Positions 44,791 to 53,415 of a stretch of DNA of 64,000 bases are shown one piece after another. A program made the position numbers and the translations under genes. The notes below the pieces were generated by a model. It was not told the origin of the DNA. It worked only from the letters and a program-made list of their open reading frames with translations, and did not search any database. The stretch comes from Plantactinospora mayteni (GTDB lineage: Bacteria; Actinomycetota; Actinomycetes; Mycobacteriales; Micromonosporaceae), in assembly GCF_016862935.1 (NCBI RefSeq), contig NZ_BONX01000034.1, positions 1 to 64,000 on the forward strand, given 5' to 3'. Position 1 is the stretch's first letter. Every line of letters starts with the position of its first letter.

Positions 44791-46755
44791 TCAGTCGACC
44801 GGCCGGAAGCTGGTCTGCACCATCCGCAGGTAGCTCTGGTTGACGCCCCAGTCGAACTCCCGGGTCAACCAGGAGACGGTGTACGCCCGGCCGGCCGAGG
44901 TGTTGATCAGCATCCGGGCGGCCTGCACCCGATCGCCGCGCGCATTGGTCCACCGGCACTCCCAGATCGCCCCGCCGGCCCGGATGTCCAGCGGCCCGAT
45001 CCCGACCTGCTCGTACCCGGCCAGCAGACCCGCGTCGGTCAGCCGCCGCTCCTCCGCGAGCCAGTACCGCTCGCCGTCCCGGGTGGCCGGAGTGCTCGGA
45101 TCGATGCTGAGCAGCCGCGCGGTGCCGGCGACCGGCTCACGGAAGCAGACCACCCGGCCGTCGGTGTAGCGGTGCCAGCCGATCGGCACGGCGATCCGGA
45201 ACCCGGACGCGTCGGTGTACCAGGTCCAGTTGTCGATGAGCCCGAATCGTTCGTCCGGCGGGCGCGGCGCGGCGGTCACCGGCACGGTCCGCTCCGGCGG
45301 CGGAGCACACGGGAACGCCGCCGTCACCTGGGCGGTCGGCCGGCTGTCCGACGCCTCGGGCGGGCCCTCGCCCACCTGCGTGGCCCGCAGCGTCAACCCG
45401 GTGCCGAGACCGGCCAGCAGGGTCAGGGCCAGCACGGTGACCCCGATCCGCCAGACCCGCCCGCCGGGACCCCACCGACGGTTCCCTCCCGCCGCTTTCG
45501 GCCGGTCGGGGCCCGGCTGCCGCCCCGGGCCGCGACGCGCACCCCACACCCGATGCGGCTGCCGCCCCGCCCGGTCCCGCTCCGGGCCGCCCGCACCGGC
45601 CGGCCCCGGTGGGCCACCCCGGGCGGCGGGGTCGGCCGGACCGGCGGTACCCGTCGGCTCGGCCGGTGCGGTCGGCCGGTCCGGTGCGGCGGGCTGGTCC
45701 GGCCGGCCCCACCCTTTCGATCGCGGCGACTGGTCCCGGGCGGTGCGCTGGTTCGGCTGCGGTCGCTCGTCGGGCTGCGGGCGTTGGTTGGGCGGCCGTC
45801 GACGGCTCGGCCGTGGGGGCTCGGCCGGCGGATCGGCCGGAGCCTCCTCCGGGGCTGGCGGGCCGGTGACCGGCAGGGTCGGTGGCCGGCGGGCGAGGCT
45901 GCGGGCCAGCGCGAACGGGTGCCGGCCGGACCGGGGCGGCGGATCGGTGATCCGGCGGAGCAGACGTTCGACCTCGTCGGCGGTGAGCCGCTGCCGGGGA
46001 TCGCGGCGGAGCAGCCCGGACAGCACCGGGCGGAGCGGGCCGGCCAGCCGGGTCGGGTCCGGTGGCGCCACCGCCAGCGCGGTCAGGGTGGCCATTGTGG
46101 TCGGTCGGCGGTACGGCGACCGGCCCTCCACCGCGGCGTACAGAGTGGCGCCCAGGGACCAGAGGTCGGACTCGACGGTGGAGGAGCCGTCCGCGGCCCG
46201 CTCCGGCGAGACGTACTGCGGTGAGCCGAGCACCACGCCGTCCCGGGTCAGCGCGCCGTCCCCGCCGTCCACGGTGGCCAGCCCGAAGTCGGTGAGCACC
46301 ACTCGGCCGTCGTCCTCGGCGATCAGCACGTTGTGCGGCTTGACGTCCCGGTGCAGTACCCCCGAGGAGTGCGCGGCGCGCAGCGCGGCCAGCACCGCCA
46401 ACCCGACCTCGGCGGTACGCACCGGCGACAGCGGCCCGTCCGCCTCCAGCACCTGCTGGACCGAGCGGGACGGCACGTACTCCATCACGATCCACGGGGA
46501 GGCGTCGTCGTGCACCACGTCGTAGACCCGGACCACGTTGGGGTGGTTGAGCCGGGCGGCGGTGCGCGCCTCGCGTAGCGTCCGGTAGCGCAGCTCGTCG
46601 CGCTCGTCCGGGGTCATCCAGTCCGGCGGCACCACCTGCTTGACCGCGACCGGGCGGGCCAGCATCTCGTCGTGGGCCAGCCAGACCCGCCCCATCCCAC
46701 CGATGCCGATGGTGTGCAGCAGCAGGTAACGATCGGCGATCCGTCCCTGGTGCAC
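44791..46755 (-). CDS. transmembrane serine/threonine protein kinase (PknB-like)
   Basis: A 654-residue eukaryotic-type kinase. The kinase domain is about 8-270: GIGGMGRVWLA (P-loop), VAVKQV (ATP Lys), LHRDVKPHN (catalytic Asp), LTDFGLA, SPQYVSPE. A long Pro/Arg-rich linker (about 285-430), one membrane helix (VTVLALTLLAGLGTGLTL) and an outside domain of about 190 residues follow (two Cys; FGLIDNWTWYTDASGFRIAVP). No PASTA repeats are present, so the ligand differs from that of PknB. The GTG start follows AGAGAGGGA. It lies downstream of the glucan genes on the same strand and may act on them; this is inference. Confidence 0.9.
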   Translation of the reverse strand: MHQGRIADRYLLLHTIGIGGMGRVWLAHDEMLARPVAVKQVVPPDWMTPDERDELRYRTLREARTAARLNHPNVVRVYDVVHDDASPWIVMEYVPSRSVQQVLEADGPLSPVRTAEVGLAVLAALRAAHSSGVLHRDVKPHNVLIAEDDGRVVLTDFGLATVDGGDGALTRDGVVLGSPQYVSPERAADGSSTVESDLWSLGATLYAAVEGRSPYRRPTTMATLTALAVAPPDPTRLAGPLRPVLSGLLRRDPRQRLTADEVERLLRRITDPPPRSGRHPFALARSLARRPPTLPVTGPPAPEEAPADPPAEPPRPSRRRPPNQRPQPDERPQPNQRTARDQSPRSKGWGRPDQPAAPDRPTAPAEPTGTAGPADPAARGGPPGPAGAGGPERDRAGRQPHRVWGARRGPGRQPGPDRPKAAGGNRRWGPGGRVWRIGVTVLALTLLAGLGTGLTLRATQVGEGPPEASDSRPTAQVTAAFPCAPPPERTVPVTAAPRPPDERFGLIDNWTWYTDASGFRIAVPIGWHRYTDGRVVCFREPVAGTARLLSIDPSTPATRDGERYWLAEERRLTDAGLLAGYEQVGIGPLDIRAGGAIWECRWTNARGDRVQAARMLINTSAGRAYTVSWLTREFDWGVNQSYLRMVQTSFRPVD

Positions 46756-46963
46756 CGGCGGCGTCCCTCTCTGCTACCCGCCGTACACGATAGCGAGCGG
46801 ACAGTGCCTCCCGCATCAACTCTCGCCGCATAGGCACTGCTCGGAACATTGATCGGAGCGAAATTCACCGAACCGCTGAGGCCGGACCCACCGACGGCAG
46901 GTCCGGCGGTGCCGACGCGGGGCAGCGCGGTGCCGACGCGGGGCAGCGCGGTGCCGACGCGGG
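46756..46963. other. kinase-glycosyltransferase gap
   Basis: 208 bases with no gene. The right half is made of the 21-bp repeats described separately; the left half holds the presumed kinase promoter, with no clear -35/-10 pair. Confidence 0.4.
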
Positions 46964-46968
46964 TCAGC
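46906..46968. repeat. 21-bp tandem repeat spanning a stop codon
   Basis: Three units, 46906-46926, 46927-46947 and 46948-46968, identical but for one base in the third. The unit begins GCGGTGCCGACGCGGGGC. The glycosyltransferase stop codon (minus strand, 46964-46966) is in the third unit, so the array runs outwards from the coding 3' end. Confidence 0.88.
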
Positions 46969-48280
46969 AGGCGGCGCCGTCGAGGGCCAGCAGGTTCCCC
47001 TGGGGTACGACGATCCGCCCCGCCCCGCCCCCGGCCCGGATCCGTGGCGTTGGGCCGGCGTTCGCCGCGCTGGCGTAGACGGCGGCGGTACGGGCGGCGA
47101 TGCTGGTCCAGCCGTACCGCTCGGTGACCATGGTGCGGGCCGTCCGAGCCACCCGGCGGGCGAAGACCTCGTCGCCGAGGAGCGAGTCGACCGCGCCGGC
47201 CAGCGCGTCCGGATCGCTGTGCGGGAAGGTGACCCCGGTGACCCCCGGCTCGACGATCTCGGCCAGTCCACCGGTGGCGGCGACCGCCAGCGGTGCCCCG
47301 GCGGCAGCCGCCTCCAGGGCGACCATCCCGAACGGCTCGTAGAGGCTCGGCACCACCGTGGCGTCGGTGGCGGCCAGCACCGCCGGCAACTGCCGCTCGG
47401 TCATGAACCCGGCGAACCGTACGCTCTGCTCCAGCCCGAGCCGCCGCGCCTGGTCCTGCAACTCCTGCTTGTACGGCCCGTCCCCGGCGATCACCACCCG
47501 CACCTCCGGGTGCCGCTCCCGCAGCCTCGGTACGGCGTGCACCAGGTGCTGTACGCCCTTCTCGTAGACCAGCCGGCCGGCGAACCCGACCAGCGGCCCG
47601 GCCCCGGCGTACCGCTTGCGGGCGGCGGCCACCGCCCGGGGCTGGGCCGACCAGGCCCGGTCGTCGACCCCGTTCGGCACCACCTCGACGTGCCCGGCCG
47701 GCAGCCCGAACAGCGCGTTCACCTGGTCGCGCATGTAGCCGGAGCAGGTGATCACCCGGTGCGACTCGTGGCCGAGCCAGTGCTCGACCGAGTGGATGGT
47801 CCGGTTCATCTCGTCCGGCAACCAGCCCTGGTGCCGGCCCGCCTCGGTGGCGTGGATCGTGGTGACCAGCGGGATGTCCAGGTGGTCGGCGAGGTTGATC
47901 GCGGTGTGCGCGACCAGCCAGTCGTGTGCGTGGATCACGTCGTAGTCGCCGGTCCGGGCGGCCCGCAACGCCGTCCGGGTCAGCGTGTGGTTGAACGCCA
48001 TCGTCCAGGCCAGCAGGCTCGGGGTGGCCAGCGGGAAGCCGACCGGGTCCTCGGGGGCGCGCAGCACGTGCACCCCGTCGACGTACGCCTCCACCGGGGC
48101 GCCCTCGCCGTGCCGGGTCACCACGGTCACCTGGTGCCCGGCGGTGGCCAGCGCGGTGGCCAGCGCGTGTACGTGCCGGCCGAGCCCGCCGACCAGCACC
48201 GGCGGGTACTCCCAGGAGAGGATGAGCACCTTCAGCGGGCGGGCCGCGGGGAAGTTGACGACCTCGGCGTTCGGTGACAT
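46964..48280 (-). CDS. GT4-family glycosyltransferase (actinobacterial glycogen/glucan synthase type)
   Basis: A 438-residue GT-B fold enzyme. The N-terminal domain starts KVLILSWEYPPVLVGGLGRHVHALATALA (glycine loop GGLGRHV). The C-terminal domain has GFAGRLVYEKGVQHLVHA, VVIAGDGPYKQEL and the E-x7-E site EPFGMVALE. This sub-type is close to mycobacterial alpha-glucan enzymes such as Rv3032, so transfer from a nucleotide-glucose to an alpha-1,4-glucan is likely. The ATG has AAAGGGGG upstream. The next gene upstream on this strand is a debranching enzyme. The 3' end holds a 21-bp repeat. Confidence 0.85.
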   Translation of the reverse strand: MSPNAEVVNFPAARPLKVLILSWEYPPVLVGGLGRHVHALATALATAGHQVTVVTRHGEGAPVEAYVDGVHVLRAPEDPVGFPLATPSLLAWTMAFNHTLTRTALRAARTGDYDVIHAHDWLVAHTAINLADHLDIPLVTTIHATEAGRHQGWLPDEMNRTIHSVEHWLGHESHRVITCSGYMRDQVNALFGLPAGHVEVVPNGVDDRAWSAQPRAVAAARKRYAGAGPLVGFAGRLVYEKGVQHLVHAVPRLRERHPEVRVVIAGDGPYKQELQDQARRLGLEQSVRFAGFMTERQLPAVLAATDATVVPSLYEPFGMVALEAAAAGAPLAVAATGGLAEIVEPGVTGVTFPHSDPDALAGAVDSLLGDEVFARRVARTARTMVTERYGWTSIAARTAAVYASAANAGPTPRIRAGGGAGRIVVPQGNLLALDGAAC

Positions 48281-48314
48281 GGCCCAGCCCCCTTTGAATT
48301 GATTCCCACGCAGC

Positions 48315-48366
48315 CGCGTAGAGACACCCCTTACGGGTGCCTACGCGTCATTGGGTTAGGCCCAAT
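48315..48366 (-). promoter_or_regulatory. leader hairpin and palindrome before the GT4 gene
   Basis: A two-part stem (CGCGTAG 48315-48321 with CTACGCG 48341-48347; inner CACCC 48325-48329 with GGGTG 48335-48339), next to the dyad ATTGGG (48350-48355)/CCCAAT (48361-48366). They lie 35-86 nt upstream of the GT4 start. The stem may end the debranching message or structure the GT4 leader; the dyad looks like an operator. Confidence 0.45.
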
Positions 48367-48422
48367 ACTGCCGGCGGTGGGAAAACCGGCGAAGACGTGG
48401 CCGTTGCGGGCGTGTAACGCCG

Positions 48423-48513
48423 CCCGGTCAGTTCCGCCACCCGGTCAGTTCCGCCGTGCCCGTAGAAGCTCCGCCGCCCGGTCAGTTCCGTCGTGCCCGC
48501 AGAAGTTCCGCCA
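48423..48513. repeat. 37-bp direct repeat spanning a stop codon
   Basis: Unit A (48477-48513) holds the end of the debranching-enzyme gene with its stop (48482-48484). Unit B (48440-48476) is a near copy, three differences. A 17-bp partial unit lies at 48423-48439. The unit begins CCCGGTCAGTTCCG. Confidence 0.85.
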
Positions 48514-50416
48514 CCGACCACGCCTGGAACGGTGCCCCGGTCGCGCCGTGCGGCGGTACGGCGTCGGCGGTCTCGCTCACCGAGCCGAGCCCGTACTCCG
48601 GCAGGTGCGCCTCCAGCCCGGCGAACAGTTCGTCCACGGGCAGCCCGGCCCGGCGGCAGGCGTCGGCGTACGGGCCGATCAGCCAGGGCCAGACGGTGCC
48701 CTGGTGGTAGCCGGAGTCCCGTTCGGCGGGGCCGCCCCGGTGCCGCTCGACGTAGCCGGGGCTCTCCGGGGCGAGACTGCGCGGGCCGAGCGGGGTGAGC
48801 AGGGCCGCGCCGATCCGCCGCAGTATCGCCGGATCGGGGTCGAGCGGCGCGTACGGCAGCGACCAGCCGAGGAGCTGGTTGGGCCGGAGCAGGTCGTCGT
48901 CGTGCCGGTCGCCGGCCCCGCGCGGATAGGCCGGCGGCGGGGCGTCGACCACGTCGTAGAGCCAGCCGCTCGGGGCCGGGAAGCGGCGCCGGAACGCCGC
49001 CCGGGCCTTCCGGTGTGCGGCCGGGGCGGCCCCGGCGTCCTCGCCGAGCAGCCCGGCCAGCTCGACGACCGCCGCCAGCCCGTTGACCCAGAGCGCGTTC
49101 ACCTCGACCGGCTTGCCGACCCGCTGGGTCACCGGTTCGCCGTCCACCCGGGCGTCCATCCAGGTCAGCGCCTCCCCGGGGCAGCCCTGGGTGAGCAGCC
49201 CGTCGGCCGGGTCGGCCACGATGCCGTACCGGGTGCCCCGCAGGTGGGCGTCGAGCACCGCGCGCAGCGCCGGCAGCAGCTCGGCGGCCAGGTCGGTGTC
49301 GTCGGCGACCGCCACGTGCCGGGCCACGGCGTGCAGGAACCAGAGCGTCCCGTCCACGGTGTTGTACTCCACCCGCCCCGTGTCGGCGGTGTTCGCCAAC
49401 ATCCCCTCCGACAGCGTCCCCGCGTACGCCCGGAGCAGTTCCCGCCCCTCGTCCGCCCGGCCGGTACCGAGGAACAGCCCCTCGTACCCGATCATCGTGT
49501 CCCGGGACCAGGCGCCGAACCACGGATAGCCGGCCACCACGTCCGGCCCGGTGTCGGTGCCGACCACGAAGGCGTCGGCGGCCAGGGTCAGGGTCGCCGC
49601 CACCGCGTCCGCCGGCCTGCCGGCCGCCACCACCCGGCGGTTGCGCCGGCGGGCCGCCTCGATCACCTCGTCGGCCGGCGGCGGCTCGGCGGCCAGGTCG
49701 CCGGCCCAGGCGAGCACCGAGACGCTCTCCCCGGGCCGGTCGAGCGTGCCGGTGAACCGGCCCGCATACCAGAGGTCCTCGTCCGGGGTGAGCCCCCGGG
49801 CCGCCTCCTCCCGGTGGTGCACCCCGTGCCACCACCGGCCCTCGGCCACCCACTCCGGCCCGGCCAGGCGGAACGCGTCCTCGACCACCGCTCCGCCGGC
49901 CGCCGGCTCGACCTTCGGTGCCGGCCCGTCCGCCCGCCGCTCGCCGTGGCCGTCCCGCCAGGTCAGCACGGCCGCCAGGCCGAGCCGGGCCGGGCCGCCG
50001 GCCACCAGCCGGTGCCGGACCGCCAGGCAGGAACGGCCGTACGCCATCGCCAGCTCCCGCTCCAGCACCAGGTCGCCGATCCGCCACCGCCAGCGCGGCA
50101 GCCCGTCGACCAGGTCGAAGCGCTCCAGCAGCTCGAAGCCGCGCGGGTCGACGTCGCCGGAGCGCCACTCGTGTGCGCCGAGCCGGACCGTCGCGCCGGA
50201 GGGCAGGATCAGCTCCGGGTCCAGGCTGACCAGCCCGAGCCGGCGGGCGCCCGGGGTGTCCCCGGCCACCATCAGCAGCCCGTGGTAGCGCCGGGTACGC
50301 AGCCCGCTCACCGTGCCCATCGCGTATCCGCCCAGGCCGTCCGGGACCAGCCACTCCCGGTCGACGCCGGCCTCCAGGTGACCGCAGACCCGCGGCCCGA
50401 ACTCGATCGGCAGCAT
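48482..50416 (-). CDS. glycogen debranching enzyme (amylo-alpha-1,6-glucosidase type)
   Basis: A 644-residue enzyme. The N-terminal GDE domain starts LPIEFGPRVCGHLEAGVDREWLVPDGLGGYAMGTVSGLRTRRYHGLL. The C-terminal (alpha/alpha)6 domain contains YPWFGAWSRDTMIGYEGLFL, VEYNTVDGTLWFLHAVARH and HQGTVWPWLIGPYAD. These mark amylo-alpha-1,6-glucosidases (GH133-like) that remove alpha-1,6-linked glucose. ATG 50416 is chosen: CATCAT is 7 nt before it; ATG 50425 in frame is also possible. It is followed by the GT4 and kinase genes on the same strand and is divergent from the GH63-like hydrolase. Confidence 0.88.
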   Translation of the reverse strand: MLPIEFGPRVCGHLEAGVDREWLVPDGLGGYAMGTVSGLRTRRYHGLLMVAGDTPGARRLGLVSLDPELILPSGATVRLGAHEWRSGDVDPRGFELLERFDLVDGLPRWRWRIGDLVLERELAMAYGRSCLAVRHRLVAGGPARLGLAAVLTWRDGHGERRADGPAPKVEPAAGGAVVEDAFRLAGPEWVAEGRWWHGVHHREEAARGLTPDEDLWYAGRFTGTLDRPGESVSVLAWAGDLAAEPPPADEVIEAARRRNRRVVAAGRPADAVAATLTLAADAFVVGTDTGPDVVAGYPWFGAWSRDTMIGYEGLFLGTGRADEGRELLRAYAGTLSEGMLANTADTGRVEYNTVDGTLWFLHAVARHVAVADDTDLAAELLPALRAVLDAHLRGTRYGIVADPADGLLTQGCPGEALTWMDARVDGEPVTQRVGKPVEVNALWVNGLAAVVELAGLLGEDAGAAPAAHRKARAAFRRRFPAPSGWLYDVVDAPPPAYPRGAGDRHDDDLLRPNQLLGWSLPYAPLDPDPAILRRIGAALLTPLGPRSLAPESPGYVERHRGGPAERDSGYHQGTVWPWLIGPYADACRRAGLPVDELFAGLEAHLPEYGLGSVSETADAVPPHGATGAPFQAWSVAELLRARRN

Positions 50417-50544
50417 GGCGCCCATGATGCCCGCTGGAGGTGACAGGGCGCACACGGGCGGTGGTGACGGTCGCCGCGATCCTTGGCCGTCCGCGCCGGG
50501 ACCGATCACAATGATCGGAAGGATGACCGTGGGGGATCGGTCGG

Positions 50545-53244
50545 ATGGCGGGCGGGAGTCGAATGGACGACGGGCGGGACGCGGAGCGTACCGGGTTGGA
50601 TCCGGAGCGTGCCGAGGTGGATCCGGAGCGCGCTCGGCTGGCCGAGGCCGACGCTGGCGAGGAGCCGTGGCGGGCCTGGGGACCCTACCTCGCCGAGCGG
50701 GCCTGGGGCACCGTCCGGGAGGACTACAGCGAGCACGGCACCGCCTGGGACTACTTCCCGCACGACCACGCCCGGTCCCGGACCTACCGGTGGAACGAGG
50801 ACGGGATGGCCGGGATCTGCGACGAGTGGCAGACCTTCTGCTTCGGCCTGGCGCTGTGGAACGGCGCGGACCCGATCCTCAAGGAGCGGATGTTCGGCCT
50901 CGGCGGCGACGGCGGCAACCACGGCGAGGACGTCAAGGACTACTGGTGGTACCTGGACTCCACGCCCACGCACTCCTTCATGCGCTGGCGCTACCACTAT
51001 CCGCAGGCCGCCTTCCCCTACGACGAGCTGGTCGCGGTCAACGCCGCACGCGGCCGGGACGAGCCGGAGTACGAGCTGGTCGACACCGGGATCTTCGACG
51101 ACGACCGGTACTGGGCGGTGACCGTCGACTACGCCAAGGCGTCCCCGACCGACATGTGCGTCTCGATCACCGTGGCGAACCGGGGGGACGAACCGGCCAC
51201 CCTGCACGTGCTGCCCACGCTCTGGTTCCGGAACACCTGGTCCTGGGGGCTGCCCGGCCGGGACCAGGTGCCGAAGCTGCACGGCACCCCGGGTCGGCTG
51301 GTCGGCGAGCACTGGGTACTCGGCCAGCTCGTGCTGGAGGGTGACGGCGAGCCGACCGCGTTGGTCTGCGACAACGAGACGAACACCGAGCGGCTGTGGG
51401 GGCTGCCGGGGCGCAGCGCGTACCCGAAGGACGGCATCAACGACCACGTGGTGAACGGCGCCGACTCGGTCAACCCGGCCGGCGAGGGCACCAAGGGGGC
51501 ACTGCACTACGTGCTGGATGTGCCGGCCCGGGGCGAGGCGACGATCAGGCTCCGGCTCACCCGGACCGCCCCGCCGCCGGCCAGCGAGCCCGCGCCGCCG
51601 CTCGACCTCGGGGCGGAGCACGACGCCGTGCTGGCGGCCCGGCACGCCGAGGCGGACGAGTTCTTCGGCCGGCTGATCCCGGACGGCGCGTCCCGCGAGG
51701 AGGCGTCGGTGGCCCGGCAGGCGATCGCCGGACTGATGTGGGGCAAGCAGTTCTACCACTTCGACGTGCAGCAGTGGCTGACCGGCGACCCGGCCGCCGT
51801 ACCGCCGCCGGACGGGCACCGGCACGGCCGGAACAGCTCCTGGCGGCACATGAACAGCTTCGACGTCATCTCGATGCCGGACCCCTGGGAATATCCCTGG
51901 TACGCCGCCTGGGACCTGGCGTTCCACTGCGTCACCATCGCCCGGGTGGACCCCGGGTTCGCCAAGGCGCAACTGCTGTTGCTGCTCCGCGAGTGGTATC
52001 TGCACCCGAACGGGCAGATCCCGGCGTACGAGTGGGCGTTCGGCGACGTGAACCCGCCGGTGCACGCCTGGGCGGCGCTGAAGGTCTTCGAGATCGACGG
52101 TGGCCGGGACTTCGACTTCCTGGCCCGGATGATGCACAAGTTGCTGCTGAACTTCACCTGGTGGGTCAACCGCAAGGACATCGGCGGCAACAACGTCTTC
52201 GAGGGCGGCTTTCTCGGGCTCGACAACGTCGGCCCGTTCGACCGGTCGGCCGCGCTGCCGCTGGCCGGGGTGCTGGAGCAGTCCGACGGTACCGGCTGGA
52301 TGGCCATGTACGCGCTCAACCTGCTCGACATGGCGCTGATCCTGGCGGTACACGACCCGACCTACTCCGACATCGCGACGAAGTTCTTCGAGCACTTCGC
52401 GTACATCGCGGCGGCAGCGTACGACCAGGGGCTCTGGGACGAGGAGGACTGCTTCTTCTACGACGTGCTGCGGCTGCCGGACGGCACCAGCCGGCCGTTG
52501 AAGGTGCGTTCGGTGGTGGGGCTGCTGCCGCTGGCCGCGATCACCCGGCTGACCACGGTCACCCTGAACCGGCTGCCCGAGCTGACCGCCCGGCTGCGCT
52601 GGTTCCTGGCCAACAAGCCGGAGTACGCCCGGGTGATCGGCGGTCGCCGGCTCGGCGGCGACGGGCGGCAGCAGCGGCTGCTCTCGATGGTCGGCCCGGA
52701 CCAGGTGGTCCGACTGCTCGCCCGGATGCTGGACGAGGAGGAGTTCCTCTCCCCGTACGGCCTGCGTACGCTCTCCAAGCGGCATCTGGCGAAGCCGTTC
52801 GCGGTGGAGTTGGGCGGCCAGGAGTTCACCGTCGGCTACGAGCCGGCCGAGTCGACCTCCGGGCTCTTCGGCGGCAACTCCAACTGGCGTGGCCCGATCT
52901 GGATGCCGACCAACTTCATGCTGATCTCCGCGCTCCGGGACCACGCGGCGTTCTTCGGCGACGACCTGCTGGTCGAGTATCCGACCCGGTCCGGCAGTAA
53001 GCACACCCTGACCGAGATCGCCGACGACCTCTCCGCCCGGCTGATCGCGCTCTTCGTACCGGACGACTGGGGCCGCCGCCCGATCTACGGGATCGCCGAA
53101 CTGTTCCAGACCCATCCGGACTGGAAGGACCTGATCGCCTTCCCGGAGTATTTCCACGGCGACAACGGGGCCGGGTTGGGCGCCTGGCACCAGACCGGCT
53201 GGACCGCGCTGGTCGCCGACCTGATCCTCACCCTCCGCCGATAG
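50545..53244 (+). CDS. GH63/MGH1-like glycoside hydrolase (glucosidase)
   Basis: An 899-residue enzyme with an N-terminal beta-rich domain (WRAWGPYLAERAWGTVREDYSEHGTAWDYFPHDHARSR in the first 75 residues) and a C-terminal (alpha/alpha)6 domain (PWEYPWYAAWDLAFH; GTGWMAMYALNLL; SNWRGPIWMPTNFMLI). This is typical of the actinobacterial glucosidase group near GH63 and mannosylglycerate hydrolase. It acts inside the cell, as no signal peptide is seen. The ATG at 50545 has GGGGGAT upstream and CACAAT (50507-50512) as likely -10. The N-terminal DPERAEVDPERARL shows a short duplication. It is divergent from the debranching enzyme. Confidence 0.83.
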   Translation: MAGGSRMDDGRDAERTGLDPERAEVDPERARLAEADAGEEPWRAWGPYLAERAWGTVREDYSEHGTAWDYFPHDHARSRTYRWNEDGMAGICDEWQTFCFGLALWNGADPILKERMFGLGGDGGNHGEDVKDYWWYLDSTPTHSFMRWRYHYPQAAFPYDELVAVNAARGRDEPEYELVDTGIFDDDRYWAVTVDYAKASPTDMCVSITVANRGDEPATLHVLPTLWFRNTWSWGLPGRDQVPKLHGTPGRLVGEHWVLGQLVLEGDGEPTALVCDNETNTERLWGLPGRSAYPKDGINDHVVNGADSVNPAGEGTKGALHYVLDVPARGEATIRLRLTRTAPPPASEPAPPLDLGAEHDAVLAARHAEADEFFGRLIPDGASREEASVARQAIAGLMWGKQFYHFDVQQWLTGDPAAVPPPDGHRHGRNSSWRHMNSFDVISMPDPWEYPWYAAWDLAFHCVTIARVDPGFAKAQLLLLLREWYLHPNGQIPAYEWAFGDVNPPVHAWAALKVFEIDGGRDFDFLARMMHKLLLNFTWWVNRKDIGGNNVFEGGFLGLDNVGPFDRSAALPLAGVLEQSDGTGWMAMYALNLLDMALILAVHDPTYSDIATKFFEHFAYIAAAAYDQGLWDEEDCFFYDVLRLPDGTSRPLKVRSVVGLLPLAAITRLTTVTLNRLPELTARLRWFLANKPEYARVIGGRRLGGDGRQQRLLSMVGPDQVVRLLARMLDEEEFLSPYGLRTLSKRHLAKPFAVELGGQEFTVGYEPAESTSGLFGGNSNWRGPIWMPTNFMLISALRDHAAFFGDDLLVEYPTRSGSKHTLTEIADDLSARLIALFVPDDWGRRPIYGIAELFQTHPDWKDLIAFPEYFHGDNGAGLGAWHQTGWTALVADLILTLRR

Positions 53245-53415
53245 CCCCGACCCTCCGCAGGTAACGGCCGTACCAGGTCCAGATGCCGACTGACCTGCTG
53301 TCGGTTACTGTCCGCCAGGATTCAAGTACCCCTCGTAGTGTCCCGTTAGCCGTTTTCCGGGTCGGCGTCGCGGCACCGTCGCGCGGGCCCCGGCCATCGG
53401 CAGGAGGGGAGAAGA

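Noticed and set aside
48299-53190. Long antisense reading frames over the debranching enzyme and the GH63-like gene
   Set aside because: They are low-complexity shadows of the real genes, which have conserved domains and sensible starts.
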